Below are positions 8,538 to 15,792 of a DNA stretch of 22,993 bases, in pieces. The translations under genes were made by a program, and so were the position numbers. Each line of letters starts with the position of its first letter. The stretch's first letter is position 1. The notes below the pieces were generated by a model. That model saw nothing but the letters and a program-made list of their open reading frames with translations. It was not told the DNA's origin and did no database searches. Source of the DNA: DYCT01 sp051875715 (lineage in GTDB: Bacteria; Bacteroidota; Bacteroidia; Bacteroidales; Bacteroidaceae). The stretch is taken from positions 1 to 22,993 of the forward strand of contig JBJEHD010000015.1 in the NCBI GenBank assembly GCA_051875715.1. Reading direction: 5' to 3'.

Positions 8538-10469
8538 ATGATGAAGAGACTGCTTTTCTTAGCCATCGCCACATGCGGCATCCTGCTGGCTCACGCACAG
8601 CGCACCCTCTACGCCTGGGACTTCAACGACGGCGTCATCCCCTCCGATTTCTCCCTATACGATGTCGACCAGAACACGCCTTCCTCCGGAGCCAAGGAGT
8701 TGGGCTTTTCGGTAGGCAAACCTTGGATAGTGACCTACGTGCTGCTGGACGACAACGACCTCTCGCTCCTCAGCACCTCGCGCTATGTACCCGAGGGTAC
8801 ATCGAACGACTGGCTTGTCACCCCCGCCCTGCAGTTGGACGGGTCGGGTCTGTTTTTCTTGTGGGACGCCTGCAATGTCAGCCCGGCAAAGGACGGCTAC
8901 GTAGTGCTTTTGTCCACGCAAGGCAACCATCCGGAAGACTTTGCCAAGGCCGACACGCTCTACGCCGCACCAGCCGGCGAGGAAGTGGTCGGCGACATCT
9001 TCACCCATGCCGTCCCCTTGGACAAATACGCCGGACGCACGGTCCACATCGCCATCGTCAACAACAGCACCAACAAGTCGTTCCTGATGATTGACAACCT
9101 GAAGGTGGAGGAACTCGTCCCGACCATCAGCCTGCGAAACACGTCGGTCAACGTGCTACAACCCACCAGCACCACGTGTGAAATCAGTGCCGACATCTTC
9201 AACGACGGCCTCGTCGACTTCGGCCTGTGCGACGTCAGTCTGCGCCTCTCCTTTACCGGCCGCAGCAACACCTACAACAGTGTGGTGAAGGACGTCTACC
9301 TGCGCCCCGGTTCGATGAAATCCATCAAGTTCGAAAACATTCCCGTCGTCCCCGACGCAGGTTCGTCGCTGGACTATACGCTGACGGCCTCCTATGTCCT
9401 GCCGGGCCAGACGGAACAACGTACCGCCACCCTTTCGTCCACCCTCTGCCGTGTCGAAACCGTCTATCCGCACCGGGTGGTATGGGAAGAAGGAACCGGC
9501 ACCTGGTGTCCCATGTGCCCACGTGGCACGGTGATGCTGGATGGTCTGCAGGCCCAGTTCCCCGACACGTTCATCGGCATCAGCGTCCACAACGAAGATC
9601 CCATGACCGTCGATGCCTACGACACAGCGTTGACGAACTACATCGAAGGCTTCCCCCAAGCCCTCGTCAACCGCAACTTCATCTCCGACCTCGACGACCT
9701 GACCTCTTGCGCCTACCAGCACCAGCTCATCGCCTCGCAGGCCCCCGTGGCCTCGCTGCAGGTGGCGCAGGCCCGCTTCAACGCCGACAGCACCAAACTC
9801 GACGTGCAACTGAAGTCCCGCTTCGGCTTTAGCACCACCCGCGGGTCGACCTACCGCTTCTCACTCGTCCTGACCGAGGACGGTGTCTGCGTCGATGCCG
9901 ATGGCTACCAGCAGAACAACGCCTACGCCGGAGCGGAAGAGCCCATGGGCGGCTACGAAAGCCTGCCTCCCGTCATCCCGGCTGCCGACATGCGCTACGA
10001 CCACGTGGCCCGTTACTTGAGCGACGCCTTCACGGGCATCGAAGGCAGCGTGCCGCAGACCATCGACAAGGACCAGGACGTGGTGTTCGACTTCAGCATT
10101 CCCCTGCCGCGCACCATCCTGCACAAGCGCAACCTCTCGGTAATCGGTATGTTGCTCGACGTGCAAACCGGCGAAATCTGCAACGCCGACTGCTACGCCT
10201 TCAACCCCACCTCCATCCGTACCGTGGCCGCCGAAGGCCTTTCCGTTCGGTTTGTTCCCTCGGTCGAAGGACTGACCGTCCGGCTCGACCGTCCGGCCAC
10301 CGAGCCTGTCGGCATCCAGCTGATGCGCACCGACGGCAGCCTTGTGTCGTCCGCCACGCTTCCGGCCGGCACCGACGCCTGCCTGCTGTCCGCACCTGCC
10401 CGGCAAGGAGCCTACCTGGTCCGCCTCAGCACCCGCGAAGGTGCACAGGTGCAGAAGGTCGTATTCTGA
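8538..10469 (+). CDS. Secreted choice-of-anchor J / Omp28-like protein with CPMC motif (paralogue)
   Basis: This 643-residue protein is collinear over its whole length with the one encoded at 100-2028. It has a signal peptide (about 1-21, ending LLAHA), a choice-of-anchor J domain (YAWDFNDG ... NDWLVTPALQL ... FLMIDNLKVEE), a beta linker, the Omp28-like thioredoxin region with EGTGTWCPMCPRG (C324 and C327), the shared segments DHVARYLSDAFTGIE and KRNLSVIGMLLD, and a C-terminal sorting-like tail (GAYLVRLST ... VQKVVF). Compared with the paralogue the redox motif is CPMC instead of CGWC. Two ATGs (8538, 8541) are possible. It has its own promoter at 8466-8473 and is followed 31 bp later by the DUF2130 gene. 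The ligand or partner is unknown. Confidence 0.9.
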   Translation: MMKRLLFLAIATCGILLAHAQRTLYAWDFNDGVIPSDFSLYDVDQNTPSSGAKELGFSVGKPWIVTYVLLDDNDLSLLSTSRYVPEGTSNDWLVTPALQLDGSGLFFLWDACNVSPAKDGYVVLLSTQGNHPEDFAKADTLYAAPAGEEVVGDIFTHAVPLDKYAGRTVHIAIVNNSTNKSFLMIDNLKVEELVPTISLRNTSVNVLQPTSTTCEISADIFNDGLVDFGLCDVSLRLSFTGRSNTYNSVVKDVYLRPGSMKSIKFENIPVVPDAGSSLDYTLTASYVLPGQTEQRTATLSSTLCRVETVYPHRVVWEEGTGTWCPMCPRGTVMLDGLQAQFPDTFIGISVHNEDPMTVDAYDTALTNYIEGFPQALVNRNFISDLDDLTSCAYQHQLIASQAPVASLQVAQARFNADSTKLDVQLKSRFGFSTTRGSTYRFSLVLTEDGVCVDADGYQQNNAYAGAEEPMGGYESLPPVIPAADMRYDHVARYLSDAFTGIEGSVPQTIDKDQDVVFDFSIPLPRTILHKRNLSVIGMLLDVQTGEICNADCYAFNPTSIRTVAAEGLSVRFVPSVEGLTVRLDRPATEPVGIQLMRTDGSLVSSATLPAGTDACLLSAPARQGAYLVRLSTREGAQVQKVVF

Positions 10470-10500
10470 TGAAGTCCGTGCCCCACACACTGCCGAACAC

Positions 10501-11823
10501 ATGAAAGAACTGATTTGCCCCCACTGCAAGAAGGCCTTCGTGGTCGACGAAGCCGACTATGCCTCCATCCTCAGCCAGGTGAAGAACGCCGAGTTCGATG
10601 CCGAGGTTCAACGCCGCTTGGCCGAACTGCACGAACGCCACAAGGCCGAAGAGCAGCTGGCGGCCGCCAAGGCGGAGAGGGCCTACCAAAGCGAACTGAA
10701 CAAGAAGGACATGGCCCTGACCGCCAAGGAGGCCGAGATTGTCCGCCTGCGCACCGAACTGGGGCAGGCCGAACAGAAGCGGCAGGCCGACCTCTCCCTT
10801 GCCCTGGCCGAAAAGGACCGGCGGATTGCCGCCCTGCAGTCGTCCGTCCACGAAGGGGAAAGCCGGCTGAAAATCGCCGTCATGGAAGAGCAGCGCAAGG
10901 CACAGACCGACCTACAGCACAAGAACGCCGAGATAGCCCAACTGAAGGCCACGGCCGAACTGGACAAGCAGAAAGCCGCCCTCCACGAGAACACCCTCCG
11001 GCAAGAATACGAACTCCGTCTGCGGACGGCCCAGGAGCAGGTGGACTACTACAAGGACCTGAAGACCCGCCTGTCCACCAAGATGATTGGCGAGACGCTG
11101 GAGATACACTGCTCCACCCAGTTCAACCAGATGATGCGGCCCATGATGCCCACGGCCTATTTCGAAAAGGACAACGACGCCTCGGGAGGCAGCAAGGGCG
11201 ACTTCATCTTCCGCGACTACTCGGCCGACGGCCTCGAATACGTGTCCATCATGTTCGAGATGAAGAACGAGGCCGACACCACCGCCACCAAGCACAAGAA
11301 CGAAGACTTCTTCAAGAAACTCGATGCCGACCGCACGGCCAAGGGGTGCGAATATGCCGTACTGGTGTCCCTGCTGGAGCCCGACAGCGAACTGTACAAC
11401 GGAGGTATCGTCGACGTGTCCTACCGCTACGACAAGATGTACGTCATCCGTCCCCAGTTCTTCCTGCCACTCATCTCGCTGCTGGTACAGACGTCGAAGA
11501 AGAGCCTCGAATACAAGGAGAAACTGGCCGTGGCCCAAAGCCAATCGGTGGACGTCACCCGTTTCGAGTCGCAACTGCAGGACTTCAAGGAGAAGTTTGC
11601 CAACAACTACCGCCTGGCCAGCGAGAAGTTCAACAAGGCCATCGAAGAGATTGACAAGAGCATCGACCACCTGCAGAAGATAAAGGCGGCCCTGCTCGGC
11701 TCGGAAAACAACCTGCGCCTGGCCAACGACAAGGCCGAGGCGCTGACCATCAAACGGCTCACCCGGGGCAACCCCACCATGAAGGCGAAGTTCGAAGAAG
11801 CCCGCGCACGCCAGCAAGACTAA
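10501..11823 (+). CDS. DUF2130 coiled-coil protein with putative nuclease-like core
   Basis: This is a 440-residue soluble protein of the DUF2130 family. It begins MKELICPHC, where C6 and C9 resemble half of a zinc knuckle. A long charged coiled coil follows (about 25-185, rich in A, E, K, Q). The conserved DUF2130 region (about 185-400) contains LSTKMIGETLEIHC, GGSKGDFIFRDYS and MFEMKNEAD. D234 followed by E253-x-K255 has the look of a PD-(D/E)xK active site, which is inference. The C-terminal part is helical again. The ATG at 10501 is chosen because the family starts with this Cys motif; upstream in-frame sequence lies within the preceding gene. Its stop codon overlaps that of the convergent aldo/keto reductase gene. 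Confidence 0.88.
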   Translation: MKELICPHCKKAFVVDEADYASILSQVKNAEFDAEVQRRLAELHERHKAEEQLAAAKAERAYQSELNKKDMALTAKEAEIVRLRTELGQAEQKRQADLSLALAEKDRRIAALQSSVHEGESRLKIAVMEEQRKAQTDLQHKNAEIAQLKATAELDKQKAALHENTLRQEYELRLRTAQEQVDYYKDLKTRLSTKMIGETLEIHCSTQFNQMMRPMMPTAYFEKDNDASGGSKGDFIFRDYSADGLEYVSIMFEMKNEADTTATKHKNEDFFKKLDADRTAKGCEYAVLVSLLEPDSELYNGGIVDVSYRYDKMYVIRPQFFLPLISLLVQTSKKSLEYKEKLAVAQSQSVDVTRFESQLQDFKEKFANNYRLASEKFNKAIEEIDKSIDHLQKIKAALLGSENNLRLANDKAEALTIKRLTRGNPTMKAKFEEARARQQD

Positions 11824-13211
11824 ACGCCGTCGCGCTTCAACTGCTCGACGTAGGCATCGATGCGGTGCAGTTCCTTCGGAATCGGGATGCGTTGCGGGCA
11901 GTGCGAACGGCACTTTCCGCACCCGATGCAATGGCTGGCCTGACGGAGTTTGGGCACGCTGCGGTCGTACCCCACGAGGAAAGCGCGGCGGGCCTTTCGG
12001 TAGCGGTCGTCGGTCGCATCCAATACCACGTGTCCTTCGGCCACACACTTGTTGTAGTACAGCAGGATGGAAGGGATGTCGATGCCATAGGGGCACGGCA
12101 TGCAATACTGGCAGTTGTTGCAGGGGATGGTGTCCATCTGCATCATGAGGGCCGCCGTCTCCTGCAAGAAAGCAAATTCATCGTCCGTCAAGGGTTTGAG
12201 AGGTGCCAACGAACCCAGATTGTCCTGCAAGTGTTCCATCAGCGTCATGCCGCTGAGCACAGTGAGCACCCGGGGCATGCTGCCAGCAAAGCGAAACGCC
12301 CACGACGCCACGCTCCGCTCGGGTTCGCGCTGCTTGAGCCGGGCCACGATGTGGTCGGGCACCTTTGCCAGCCGTCCGCCCAGCAGCGGCTCCATGACCA
12401 CCACCGGGATGTCGCGCTTGGCCAGTTCGGCATACAGATAGTCGGCATTGGTGTTTCGTGGATTCGTCTGCTTGGCGTATTTCCAGTCCAGGTAATTCAG
12501 TTGAATCTGTACGAAGTCCCACTTGTACTCCTCGTGTCGGGAAAGCAGGTAGTCGAACACACGCACGTCGCCGTGGTACGAAAAGCCCAGGTTGCGTATG
12601 CGTCCCGCCTTGCGTTCCTCGAGCAGGAAGTCGAGGATGCCGTTGTCCATATAGCGTTTCTGGAGCGCCTCCATGCCTCCCATCCCGACGCCGTGCAGCA
12701 GCATGTAGTCGATGTAGTCCACCTGCAGTTCCTTCATCGAATTGCGGTACATGGCGATGGAGGCCTCCCTTGTCTGCGTCTCCGGGGCGAAGTTGGAGAG
12801 TTTTGTCGCTACGAAATACGCGTTGCGCGGATGGCGATGCAGGGCGATGCCGGTAGCCCGCTCGGAGAACCCCTTGCAGTAGGCAGGCGAGGTATCGAAA
12901 TAGTTCACCCCGTGCTCGATGGCATAATCCACCAGCCGGTTGACCGTCTCCTGGTCTATCTCTTCGTCCTGCCCTTCCCGGGCACTCCGTCCGCTCACAG
13001 ACGGCAGACGCATCATCCCATAGCCCAGCAGCGACACCTTGTCGCCCGTGGACCGGTTTTCCCGGTACGTCATCCGTCCGTCCGACGCCTCTCCGGCGGC
13101 CAGCACCGGGGTGGTGCTCTTCTCGCCACCGGCACATCCTGCCAGGCCGGCCGTGGTGGCACCGGCCACGCCCAATGTTCTCAAGAATGTTCTACGCGTT
13201 ATCTTGTCCAT
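11820..13211 (-). CDS. Tat-exported aldo/keto reductase with C-terminal Fe-S clusters
   Basis: This is a 463-residue oxidoreductase. The N-terminus (MDKITRRTFLRT) is a twin-arginine signal followed by a hydrophobic stretch ending LAGC, a possible lipobox, so a membrane-anchored periplasmic protein is likely. The aldo/keto reductase barrel (about 45-340) shows YFDTSPAYCKGFSE, ATKLSNF and LLHGVGMGG. The C-terminal part has C364-x2-C367-x2-C370-x2-C373P and C428-x2-C431-x2-C434-x3-C438P, fitting two [4Fe-4S] clusters or one plus accessory ligands. The ATG at 13211 is preferred over a TTG six bases upstream. The upstream gene on the same strand is a membrane ferredoxin, a plausible electron donor or acceptor. 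Three phased palindromes precede the gene. Its substrate is unknown, and use of NAD(P)H outside the cytoplasm would be unusual. Confidence 0.92.
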   Translation of the reverse strand: MDKITRRTFLRTLGVAGATTAGLAGCAGGEKSTTPVLAAGEASDGRMTYRENRSTGDKVSLLGYGMMRLPSVSGRSAREGQDEEIDQETVNRLVDYAIEHGVNYFDTSPAYCKGFSERATGIALHRHPRNAYFVATKLSNFAPETQTREASIAMYRNSMKELQVDYIDYMLLHGVGMGGMEALQKRYMDNGILDFLLEERKAGRIRNLGFSYHGDVRVFDYLLSRHEEYKWDFVQIQLNYLDWKYAKQTNPRNTNADYLYAELAKRDIPVVVMEPLLGGRLAKVPDHIVARLKQREPERSVASWAFRFAGSMPRVLTVLSGMTLMEHLQDNLGSLAPLKPLTDDEFAFLQETAALMMQMDTIPCNNCQYCMPCPYGIDIPSILLYYNKCVAEGHVVLDATDDRYRKARRAFLVGYDRSVPKLRQASHCIGCGKCRSHCPQRIPIPKELHRIDAYVEQLKRDGV

Positions 13212-13254
13212 CGTCAATCTGCATGTTTCGTTTCACATATCGTTTCATCTCTGG

Positions 13255-13317
13255 TACGATTATTAATCGTATCGCAGTACGATTATTAATCGTAATCGGG
13301 TACGATTAACAATCGTA
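13255..13317. promoter_or_regulatory. Three phased 17-bp palindromes (candidate operator array)
   Basis: TACGATTATTAATCGTA occurs at 13255-13271 and again at 13278-13294; TACGATTAACAATCGTA lies at 13301-13317. All have inverted-repeat arms of TACGATT/AATCGTA. The start-to-start distance is exactly 23 bp both times, with 6-bp spacers. The array fills the gap between the stop of the membrane ferredoxin gene (13335) and the start of the Tat aldo/keto reductase (13211), ending 44 bp before the latter's ATG. Such spacing suits cooperative binding by a dimeric regulator. No U-tract is present, so it is not a terminator. Confidence 0.65.
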
Positions 13318-13334
13318 CCGGGTTTGCGGGTATA

Positions 13335-14840
13335 TCAGTATTGGCTGTGCACCTCATGTCCTTCCACATAGATGGCGCTGAACGGGCGCGAGGGACACAG
13401 GTTCTCGCAGGCTCCGCACCCGATGCAACGCTCGGTGTTGACCACGGGTATCTTCGGCGAATCCGGGTTCTCGGTGTCCGACGGCACCATCTGTATCGCC
13501 CCCGTGGGACAGTGGCGCGCACAGTTGCCGCACCTAACGCCCTCGGTCAGCGGGAGGCAGTTCTCCCGAATCCATACGGCATGGCCGACGCGGGTGGACG
13601 ATTTTTCGGCTACGCTGATGGGCCGGATGGCTCCTGCCGGGCACACGTCCGAACACCGGGTGCATTCGGGTCGGCAGTAGCCCCGCTCGTACGACATCTC
13701 GGGCTGCATCAGACGGTCGAGGTCAGCAGCAGGACGGAGCACACCGTTCGGGCAAACCGACACGCACAACTGGCAGGCCGTGCAGTGCTGGGCGAAATGG
13801 CGTGCGTCCCACGCTCCCGGCGGAAGAATCGGCGTGGCGCGTCGGGGCGGACGCTTGTCCTCGATGACCGCCAGTCCGCCGTCCACCTTCTTCTGCTGTG
13901 CCTGCAGGGCCGTGGTGGCGACAAACAGGCCGGCGGCCGACAGGAAGCCCCGACGGGTCTCATCCGTCGCCGGACCGTCCGCCCGGGAATGTTCCCCGTC
14001 CGCTTCGGCAGTCCGCACGCCCCTTCTTTGCAGCGCAATCGCCCCATGCTTGCAGTGGTCGATGCAATCCATGCAGGCCACGCAGCGGGAAAGGTCGATG
14101 TGGTGGTTCTTATGGTCGATGCACGATGCCTTGCAACGGCGTTCGCACAGGCTGCAGTGCTTGCACTTGGACGCATTGATGACGGGCCGGAACAACGAGA
14201 AACGGGCGAAGAAGGAGAGCACCGTGCCCACGGGGCAGACGGTGTTGCAATACGTGCGCCCGCCGCGCCAGGCCAGTACAAACAGCACCACGAACGTCGC
14301 GACGGCCACCAGAAAGACGGGCAGGCTCTTCAGCCAGACCTCCGTCTCGCAGAAGGCATAACTGTCGGCCCGCTCAGCCAGCATGGCCAGCAGGTTGTTT
14401 CCCCAGCCATACAAGGGCGCGAACAGGTTTGCCGCGATACGGCCGTACGCGCTGTACGGGGCCAACAAAGCCGCCAAGGAAGAGAACCCGGCCAGCATGG
14501 CTGCCACGAACAAGGCCAGCACGCCGTAGCGCAGCCACCTCTTCCCGGCAGAGTAGGCAAAGCGGTTTCGTTTGTTCTTCCGCCGGCCGCTCGCCCACGA
14601 GACGATGTCCTGCATCACCCCCAACGGGCAGACGACAGAGCAATAGACCCGGCCCACCAGCAGCGTGAGCAACACCAGGCCGACCACGACGCCCGCATTC
14701 ACGGCAAGCAGCGCCGGCAAAAACTGTATCTTCGCCGTCCATCCCACCCAGGCATGGACCGTCCCCGTAAAGTCGAGGAACAAGGCCGTGACCGCCGCAA
14801 AGAACAGCACAGCCCCTGTGATTCTGATTTTCCGCAACAT
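13335..14840 (-). CDS. NapH/NapG-like fused polyferredoxin membrane protein
   Basis: This is a 501-residue protein. The N-terminal half (about 1-285) is NapH-like: membrane helices near 7-24, 41-63, about 98-120 and about 160-185, the paired CxxxCP motifs YC67SVVC71PLG and CNTVCPVG, and a ferredoxin-type cluster region (CKHCSLCERRC, CVACMDCIDHC). The second half (about 296-501) is NapG-like: an internal twin-arginine segment R296-R297-GFLSAAG with a hydrophobic run, then further Fe-S motifs CTACQLCVSVCP, CTRCSDVCP, CGNCARHCP and CIGCGACENLCP. The likely role is electron transfer between the membrane quinone pool and an envelope acceptor such as the Tat aldo/keto reductase next door (inference from context). 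The ATG at 14840 is chosen because residues encoded further upstream do not resemble the family and overlap an AT-rich promoter-like spacer. Confidence 0.88.
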   Translation of the reverse strand: MLRKIRITGAVLFFAAVTALFLDFTGTVHAWVGWTAKIQFLPALLAVNAGVVVGLVLLTLLVGRVYCSVVCPLGVMQDIVSWASGRRKNKRNRFAYSAGKRWLRYGVLALFVAAMLAGFSSLAALLAPYSAYGRIAANLFAPLYGWGNNLLAMLAERADSYAFCETEVWLKSLPVFLVAVATFVVLFVLAWRGGRTYCNTVCPVGTVLSFFARFSLFRPVINASKCKHCSLCERRCKASCIDHKNHHIDLSRCVACMDCIDHCKHGAIALQRRGVRTAEADGEHSRADGPATDETRRGFLSAAGLFVATTALQAQQKKVDGGLAVIEDKRPPRRATPILPPGAWDARHFAQHCTACQLCVSVCPNGVLRPAADLDRLMQPEMSYERGYCRPECTRCSDVCPAGAIRPISVAEKSSTRVGHAVWIRENCLPLTEGVRCGNCARHCPTGAIQMVPSDTENPDSPKIPVVNTERCIGCGACENLCPSRPFSAIYVEGHEVHSQY

Positions 14841-14903
14841 CTTCGTTCTTCTTATTTGCGTACAATATTCGCAAAACCCGCCGACATTTGCAAACCAATT
14901 CCT

Positions 14904-14911
14904 TATCTTTG
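14904..14911 (+). promoter_or_regulatory. -7-type box ahead of the ATPase remnant
   Basis: TATCTTTG matches TAnnTTTG exactly, 21 bp before the ATG of the broken ATPase gene at 14933. It may be a surviving promoter of that gene. Confidence 0.45.
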
Positions 14912-14932
14912 CACTGCGTAAAATGTAAGAGG

Positions 14933-15144
14933 ATGTACAAAAGAGCAGAATATCAAACAATTAAGAACAGGCAAGGCGCAAAGCAAGTATTCCCAAATTA
15001 CAGGTACACAACAATGCTCTAAGAATGATTTATAACGGTTTGACTTTTGAACAAGCCATTACCGACCGAAAAGCATGGGGGCACATCTTTGAATCCGGAC
15101 TTGGTGCCTATCGCGTAAGTCAGGCATTCCGGCATGCCACATAA
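14933..15144 (+). pseudogene. Remnant of a DUF4143-type AAA ATPase
   Basis: The stretch from 14933 reads MYKRAEYQTIKNR, the usual beginning of Bacteroidales ATP-binding proteins with a C-terminal DUF4143 domain. It then runs through 16 unrelated-looking residues to a stop at 15022. From 15010 another frame reads NNALRMIYNGLTFEQAIT then DRKAWGHIFESGLGAY, which resembles the later part of the same family (typical form: NNAL...SGLSFEEA...WGRxVESAVGAHL), and stops at 15144. The Walker A and B motifs and roughly the middle 250-300 residues of an intact protein are missing, and the two pieces are in different frames. I read it as a deleted, nonfunctional gene. The family match is from memory and was not searched. 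Confidence 0.6.
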
Positions 15145-15193
15145 AACAAGCGAGGCCGCGTCGGTACACAGTTCTGTACGGACACGGCCTCGC
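15141..15193 (-). terminator. Intrinsic terminator of ssrA
   Basis: On the minus strand GCGAGGCCGTGTC (from 15193 down) pairs with GACGCGGCCTCGC (ending at 15150), with one mismatch and further pairing of GTAC toward the loop. TTGTTTTAT follows (15149-15141). It lies 10 nt after the mature tmRNA end. Confidence 0.85.
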
Positions 15194-15203
15194 GCTGCAT
15201 GGG

Positions 15204-15601
15204 GGTGGACCTGGAGGGATTCGAACCCTCGTCCAAACGAGGAAACCATACGCTTTCTACATGCTTATCTCCGCCTTCGGTTTTCGAACGCAAGCAAGAC
15301 CGGAGCCACCAACTTGCGCCTTAGCCTTTTGAACTTCATCCGTGCCGCAAGGCGAGGCCCGGACTATTCCCGAATTTGCTGTGCCGCTGAATCAAACGCT
15401 TCGGAACAAGAGCTTTTGAGCGACATCTCGTTCCTGCCCACTGTGGCAGGAATAAAGCGAATCTACTATACTTCGATTACGCAGCGAGAGCGTAGTTTTC
15501 GTTGCCAGATAATTGTTTAATGACTGAGATTATAGTGGTAACCATCCACCCACTGCATGCTTACATACCATTTCTACCCGCTGTCAAAACCAGTCAAGCC
15601 C
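15204..15601 (-). ncRNA. ssrA: Transfer-messenger RNA (tmRNA)
   Basis: tmRNA rescues ribosomes stalled on broken mRNA and tags the product for degradation. The 5' end (from about 15601) reads GGGCTTGACTGGTTTTGACA. The 3' end carries the T-arm GAGGG-TTCGAAT-CCCTC and then CAGGTCC, which pairs with the 5' GGGCTTG to close the acceptor stem, then A-CC. The terminal CCA is not fully encoded. The tag reading frame is on the minus strand from 15506 to 15477 and encodes G-N-E-N-Y-A-L-A-A followed by TAA, a Bacteroidales-type tag. Length of about 400 nt is as expected. The gene has its own promoter and terminator. Confidence 0.97.
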
Positions 15602-15617
15602 CGAAATGATTTGGACG

Positions 15618-15649
15618 CAAAGATAGGGTTTCCGTCCGAAACGGCCCAA
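15618..15649 (-). promoter_or_regulatory. ssrA promoter
   Basis: On the minus strand the -7 box TATCTTTG (15625-15618) matches TAnnTTTG. A -33 element GTTG lies about 21 bp upstream (around 15650-15647). The box ends 17 nt before the mature 5' end, leaving room for a short processed leader. Confidence 0.75.
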
Positions 15650-15719
15650 CGATTAACATACAATAACGTCGCCCGATTGCTCAAAAAGCAAGGAGATGTG
15701 CATTTTCCGCACCATTTGT

Positions 15720-15749
15720 TTTGCAGAATGAGAGGTTTCGCTACCTTTG
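15720..15749 (+). promoter_or_regulatory. Promoter of the etfB-etfA-acyl-CoA dehydrogenase operon
   Basis: A -33 TTTG (15720-15723) and a -7 TACCTTTG (15742-15749) are separated by 18 bp. The predicted leader is about 37 nt, AT-rich, ending at the ATG at 15793. It is divergent from ssrA. Confidence 0.75.
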
Positions 15750-15792
15750 CCGGGAAATAGAACAAAATTATACCTTATATAAAAGAAAAAAC

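Noticed and set aside
13341..14921. 526-codon plus-strand open frame opposite the polyferredoxin
   Set aside because: Antisense shadow; the minus-strand protein has six or more cysteine cluster motifs.
15019..15249. Minus-strand open frame across the ssrA terminator
   Set aside because: It covers the terminator hairpin and the tmRNA 3' end and has no recognisable protein features.
15134..15520. 128-codon plus-strand open frame over the tmRNA
   Set aside because: It lies within ssrA and its terminator. The tmRNA tag, T-arm and acceptor pairing explain the sequence.
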